A stretch of DNA of 64,000 nt from Archangium primigenium (GTDB lineage Bacteria > Myxococcota > Myxococcia > Myxococcales > Myxococcaceae): NCBI RefSeq assembly GCF_016904885.1, contig NZ_JADWYI010000001.1, positions 6,882,001-6,946,000 of the forward strand, read 5' to 3'. This document shows, in pieces, positions 60,728 through 64,000 of this stretch (positions are counted from its first letter, which is position 1; the number at the start of each line of letters is the position of its first letter). Under the pieces are notes generated by a model. The model was not told the origin of the DNA, did no database searches, and saw only the letters and a program-made list of their open reading frames with translations. The translations under genes were made by a program, and so were the position numbers.

Positions 60728-62053
60728 ATGACCCCCGAGCACGCCCTACCCTCATCCCCATGGCGGGTGAAGCGGAAGCTCTTCTCCGTCTGCGCGGGGA
60801 TGCTCTTCCTGGGATGGGTGGGGCATGGCCTCTTCTTCGGGCGCTCGCGGCCTTTCGAGGGCGGGGTGCTGCTCACCTGGAGCCTGAGCTTCCTGGTGCT
60901 CGGCCTGCTCGTGGGCACGGGGCGGCTGCCGGCCTGGGCCTCCGGAGGTCTGGCGGGGCTGGTGTCCCTGGGCGCGGTGACGGCCATCGTCCACGCCACG
61001 GGGGGCCCCACGAGCCCCTACTTCGTCACGCTCGTGTGCACCCCCCTGCTGGTGGCCATGTTCACCCCGGACGCGCGGGCTCCCACGCTGGGCTCGCTCG
61101 GGGTGATGCTGCTCGCGGTGGCGCTGCTCTACCACCTGGCGGAGCGGCCCGTGCGCGAGGGCCTGCCCTCGCTCTTCATCTTCGGGGGCATCGGCGGCCT
61201 GGGGCTGTACGGGGGCAAGACGTACCGGCGGCTGCGCGAGTCGGAGCGGCACGCCCAGGAGGATCGGCTGCTGGCGCTCGAACAGCTCGCCGAGAGCGAG
61301 CGGCGGCGCCTGCGCGCCGAGACGGAGCGCGCCGAGATGGAGCGGCGCCTGTTGATGGGCCAGCTGGCCACGGGGGTGGCCCACGAGGTGAACAACCCCC
61401 TGGCCTTCGTGAAGTCCAACCTCAACTACCTCGAGCAGCAGCTCACGGGGGGGCAGCAGCCCTCGGACATCGAGGAGCTGCGCGAGCTGCTGGACGAGAC
61501 GCGCCAGGGGGTGCTGCGCATCCAGCGCATCGTCACGGATCTGCGCTACTTCTCGCGGGACGGCCTGTCCCAGGAGGAGTGGGGGGCGCCCGGCGAGGCG
61601 ATGCAGGAGGCGCGGCGCCAGGCGCTCGGCCACATGGCCCGCCTGGGGGACGTCGCCCTGGAGGTCCCCGATGGGCTGCCCCGGGTGCGGCTGGGCCAGT
61701 CCCACCTCATCCAGGTGCTGCTCAACCTGCTCATCAACGCGGCCGAGGCGGTGGAGTCCTCGCGGCCCGCGCGCCCGGCCCGCATCCAGCTGCGCGCCTC
61801 CCATACTCCCAGTGAGATCCGCGTCGAGGTGGAGGACAACGGGCCGGGCATCCCCGCGGAGGTGCTGCCCCGGCTCTTCGAGCCCTTCTTCACCACGAAG
61901 GCGCCCGGCAAGGGCAGCGGCCTGGGCCTCACCCTGTGCCGGGAGTACGTCGCGCGGGTGGGCGGTTCGCTCACGGCGGAAAACCGGCCCGAGGGGGGTG
62001 CCCGGTTCGTGCTCACCCTGACGCCGGCCGCGGCGGCCTCGCCCAGGAGCTGA
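60728..62053 (+). CDS. Membrane sensor histidine kinase
   Basis: 441 aa. Five or six TM helices in the N-terminal 160 residues form a membrane sensor domain without a large periplasmic loop. A coiled coil (about 165-210) follows, then HisKA with His in GVAHEVNNPLAF (about 218) and HATPase_c with LLINAAEAV, DNGPGIP and GKGSGLGL. No receiver domain, no adjacent response regulator. The 3' part of its H-box region is close in sequence to the 49418 kinase, so both belong to the same myxobacterial HK subfamily. Start uncertain between the ATG at 60728, a GTG at 60716 and an ATG at 60668. Confidence 0.9.
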   Translation: MTPEHALPSSPWRVKRKLFSVCAGMLFLGWVGHGLFFGRSRPFEGGVLLTWSLSFLVLGLLVGTGRLPAWASGGLAGLVSLGAVTAIVHATGGPTSPYFVTLVCTPLLVAMFTPDARAPTLGSLGVMLLAVALLYHLAERPVREGLPSLFIFGGIGGLGLYGGKTYRRLRESERHAQEDRLLALEQLAESERRRLRAETERAEMERRLLMGQLATGVAHEVNNPLAFVKSNLNYLEQQLTGGQQPSDIEELRELLDETRQGVLRIQRIVTDLRYFSRDGLSQEEWGAPGEAMQEARRQALGHMARLGDVALEVPDGLPRVRLGQSHLIQVLLNLLINAAEAVESSRPARPARIQLRASHTPSEIRVEVEDNGPGIPAEVLPRLFEPFFTTKAPGKGSGLGLTLCREYVARVGGSLTAENRPEGGARFVLTLTPAAAASPRS

Positions 62054-62089
62054 GAGACCTGGACCGTCGGGAATGCTACAAGCGCCCGC

Positions 62090-63892
62090 GTGAACACCGC
62101 TTCAGACACCATCCCCACCTTCGAACAACTGGGCCTCGGCCCCGACCTCGTGGCGGCGCTCGGCGAGCTCGGCTACGAGGAGCCCACCCCCATCCAGCGC
62201 GCGGCCCTGCCCCCCCTCATCGAGGGACGGGACCTGCTGGGCATCGCCGCCACGGGCACGGGCAAGACGGCCGCCTTCTCCCTGCCGCTGCTGCAGCGCC
62301 TGGGGACGCCCGGCAAGCGCGAGCCCTTCTCCACCTCGGCGCTCGTGCTCGTGCCCACGCGCGAGCTGGCCATGCAGGTGGCCGAGGCCATCCACCGCTA
62401 CGGCCAGCGCATGGGCGTGAGCGTGCTGCCGCTCTACGGCGGCCAGCCCATCGGCCAGCAGCTGCGCGTGCTCAAGCGCGGCGTGGACGTCATCGTGGCC
62501 ACGCCCGGCCGCGCCCTGGATCACCTCAAGCGCCAGTCGCTCTTGCTCGACAACCTGCGCACCGTGGTGCTCGACGAGGCGGACGAGATGCTGGACATGG
62601 GCTTCGCCGAGGATCTGGAAGCCATCCTCGACGCCACGCCCGAGAAGCGGCAGACGGCGCTCTTCTCCGCCACCCTGCCCCCGCGCATCGCCTCCATCGC
62701 CGAGCGCCACCTGCGCTCGCCGGTGCACGTGAAGATCGCCAAGGAGAAGGTGGCCGCGGGCACCGGCCCCCGCGTGCGCCAGACGGCCTACATCGTCCCC
62801 CGCCCCTTCAAGGCCGCCACGCTCGGCCGCGTGCTGGACGTGGAGGGCCCCACCGCCGCCATCGTCTTCTGCCGCACGCGCACGGAGGTGGACGAGCTCA
62901 CCGTGTCCCTCAACGGCCGCGGCTGGCGCGCCCAGGCCCTGCACGGCGGCATGGATCAGACCCAGCGCGACCGCGTGCTCAAGCAGTTCAAGTCGCACGC
63001 GGTGGAGCTGCTCATCGCCACGGACGTGGCCGCGCGCGGCCTGGACATCGAGAAGCTGTCCCACGTCGTCAACTACGACGTGCCCAACGCCCCCGAGGCC
63101 TACGTGCACCGCATCGGCCGCACGGGCCGCGCCGGACGCGAGGGCGTGGCCATCACCCTGGCCGAGCCGCGCGAGCACCGCCTGCTGCGCAACATCGAGA
63201 AGCTCACCGGCCAGAAGATCGAGCTGGCCACGGTGCCCACCGTGGCGGACCTGCGCGCGCGTCGGTTGGAGCTCGTGCGGGCCTCCCTGCGCGAGGCCCT
63301 GGTGGCCGGCGAGCTGGACTCCTACCGCTCCGTGGTGGAGAGCCTCGCCTCCGAGTTCGACATGCTCGACGTGGCCACCGCCGCGGTGAAGCTCCTGCAC
63401 GACGCCCAGGTCGAGGGCCAGGACGAGCAGGAGGAGGACATCCCCCTGCTCTCGCCGCCCTCGGAGCGCGGCGCCCGGGGCCCCCGGGGGGCCGCCCCGT
63501 CGCGCGGCGGCGAGCGCGGTGAGCGAAGCGAGCGCGGTGAGCGAAGCGAGCGCGGCGAGCGGGGTGAGAAGTCCGAGAAGGGCGAGCGGGGCGCGGACAC
63601 CCGGCCCGAGGTGAAGCGCAGCCCCAAGCGCCGCGCCGAGCCGGACGAGAACTTCGACATGGCGCGCCTGTTCATCGGCGTGGGCCGGCAGGCCGGCGTG
63701 CGCCCCTCGGACCTCGTGGGCGCCATCGCCGGCGAGGCGGGCGTGGAGGGCAAGCGCATCGGCGCCATCCAGATTGGCGACACGTACTCGCTCGTCGAGG
63801 TGCCCGAGCCGCTCGCGGATCAGATCATCACCGCGCTGCGTCAAGCCACGCTGCGTGGCCGCAAGGCCCAGGTCCGGCGCGACCGGAGCTGA
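62090..63892 (+). CDS. DEAD-box RNA helicase, CsdA/DeaD-like
   Basis: 600 aa. Motifs in order: Q motif TPIQRAAL, I ATGTGKT (residues about 54-60), Ia PTRELA, II DEAD, III SAT, IV IVFCRTR, V ATDVAARGLD and VI HRIGRTGR, then a low-complexity charged linker (GERGERSERGER type, about 475-510) and a C-terminal DbpA-like RNA-binding domain (about 520-600). Remodels rRNA or mRNA structure, likely in ribosome biogenesis and cold adaptation. GTG start at 62090. Confidence 0.94.
   Translation: MNTASDTIPTFEQLGLGPDLVAALGELGYEEPTPIQRAALPPLIEGRDLLGIAATGTGKTAAFSLPLLQRLGTPGKREPFSTSALVLVPTRELAMQVAEAIHRYGQRMGVSVLPLYGGQPIGQQLRVLKRGVDVIVATPGRALDHLKRQSLLLDNLRTVVLDEADEMLDMGFAEDLEAILDATPEKRQTALFSATLPPRIASIAERHLRSPVHVKIAKEKVAAGTGPRVRQTAYIVPRPFKAATLGRVLDVEGPTAAIVFCRTRTEVDELTVSLNGRGWRAQALHGGMDQTQRDRVLKQFKSHAVELLIATDVAARGLDIEKLSHVVNYDVPNAPEAYVHRIGRTGRAGREGVAITLAEPREHRLLRNIEKLTGQKIELATVPTVADLRARRLELVRASLREALVAGELDSYRSVVESLASEFDMLDVATAAVKLLHDAQVEGQDEQEEDIPLLSPPSERGARGPRGAAPSRGGERGERSERGERSERGERGEKSEKGERGADTRPEVKRSPKRRAEPDENFDMARLFIGVGRQAGVRPSDLVGAIAGEAGVEGKRIGAIQIGDTYSLVEVPEPLADQIITALRQATLRGRKAQVRRDRS
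63512..63547 (+). repeat. In-frame 18-bp tandem repeat in the helicase linker
   Basis: GAGCGCGGTGAGCGAAGC occurs twice in direct tandem (63512-63529 and 63530-63547), with partial copies beyond, encoding the repeating Glu-Arg-Gly-Glu-Arg-Ser linker. In-frame, so copy-number change keeps the gene intact. Confidence 0.75.
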
Positions 63893-63905
63893 ACACCTCC
63901 TCTCG

Positions 63906-63933
63906 GGCGCGCGGGGAAAAGCTCCCCGCGCGC
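63906..63933 (+). terminator. Hairpin after the helicase gene
   Basis: Stem GGCGCGCGGGG / CCCCGCGCGCC with a short A-rich loop, 14 bp after the helicase stop. T-tract absent, so only a probable terminator. A possible start of the next gene (ATG at 63974) lies after it but is too short to support. Confidence 0.5.
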
Positions 63934-64000
63934 CTCATCGTCCTGGCTCTGATTGAGGGGATTTGATGGACTGATGGAGCGTTCCCGCGTCGTCCTGACA

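Noticed and set aside
63974-64000. Possible start of another gene at the right edge
   Set aside because: Only nine codons are visible and the upstream ribosome site is ambiguous, so no feature can be supported.

Overview
The window is uniformly GC-rich, gene-dense DNA with short intergenic gaps. It looks like chromosome of a myxobacterium, most likely a fruiting member of the suborder Cystobacterineae (Archangium/Cystobacter/Myxococcus side; this placement is inference). The main reasons are a complete, collinear nine-gene cluster matching the Myxococcus xanthus exoA-I spore-coat polysaccharide locus, a lipoprotein toxin plus Imm11-type immunity pair typical of myxobacterial kin-discrimination loci, sigma-54 (-24/-12) promoters, a Hanks-type kinase and many secreted lipoproteins.

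Layout. 1-5858 (+): a self-sufficient P450-reductase fusion (5' end cut off), a TetR regulator and two hormone-sensitive-lipase-type hydrolases, probably one operon. 5855-11958: accessory region with a Coq4-family protein, two two-thirds-identical 156-aa genes each preceded by a stunted lipoprotein ORF, a TTC38-like TPR protein, and an AHH-nuclease lipoprotein/Imm11 pair next to a tRNA-Thr(CGT). 12286-20012: glutamate dehydrogenase, a PilZ protein divergent from a secreted protein, then a protein-quality-control block (HtrA protease, GrpE, a free-standing sigma region 1.1-like protein, FtsH). 20125-26047: lipoprotein propeller, Nudix hydrolase, an atypical kinase divergent from an XRE regulator, CcmH/CcmI cytochrome c maturation, and a beta-lactamase-fold lipoprotein.

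26121-34186: GH18 chitinase, a five-heme cytochrome c, two tandem paralogous secreted proteins with a discoidin-like N-terminal domain, and an AraC regulator divergent from an SDR/NTF2-like pair. 34244-44676 (-): exoI, exoH, exoG, exoF, exoE, exoD, exoC, exoB, exoA. A strong sigma-54 promoter lies upstream of exoA, and a strong intrinsic terminator separates exoF from exoG. A small membrane protein is encoded divergently, with its own weaker -24/-12-like motif. 45383-52296: DJ-1/PfpI protein, a large Ig-like/MopE-motif lipoprotein, a small conserved protein, a PAS histidine kinase and a sigma-32-type factor behind a textbook sigma-54 promoter. 52371-64000: methyltransferase, amidase, EVE protein, coiled-coil protein, amino-acid permease, an ECF sigma/anti-sigma/Spy-like cassette, TPR protein, nucleotide-sugar-epimerase-like protein, second histidine kinase and a DEAD-box RNA helicase.

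The most novel-looking parts are the 6.8-12 kb toxin/immunity neighbourhood with degraded lipoprotein remnants, and the regulatory architecture of the exo locus. No rRNA, CRISPR array, insertion sequence or replication origin was seen.
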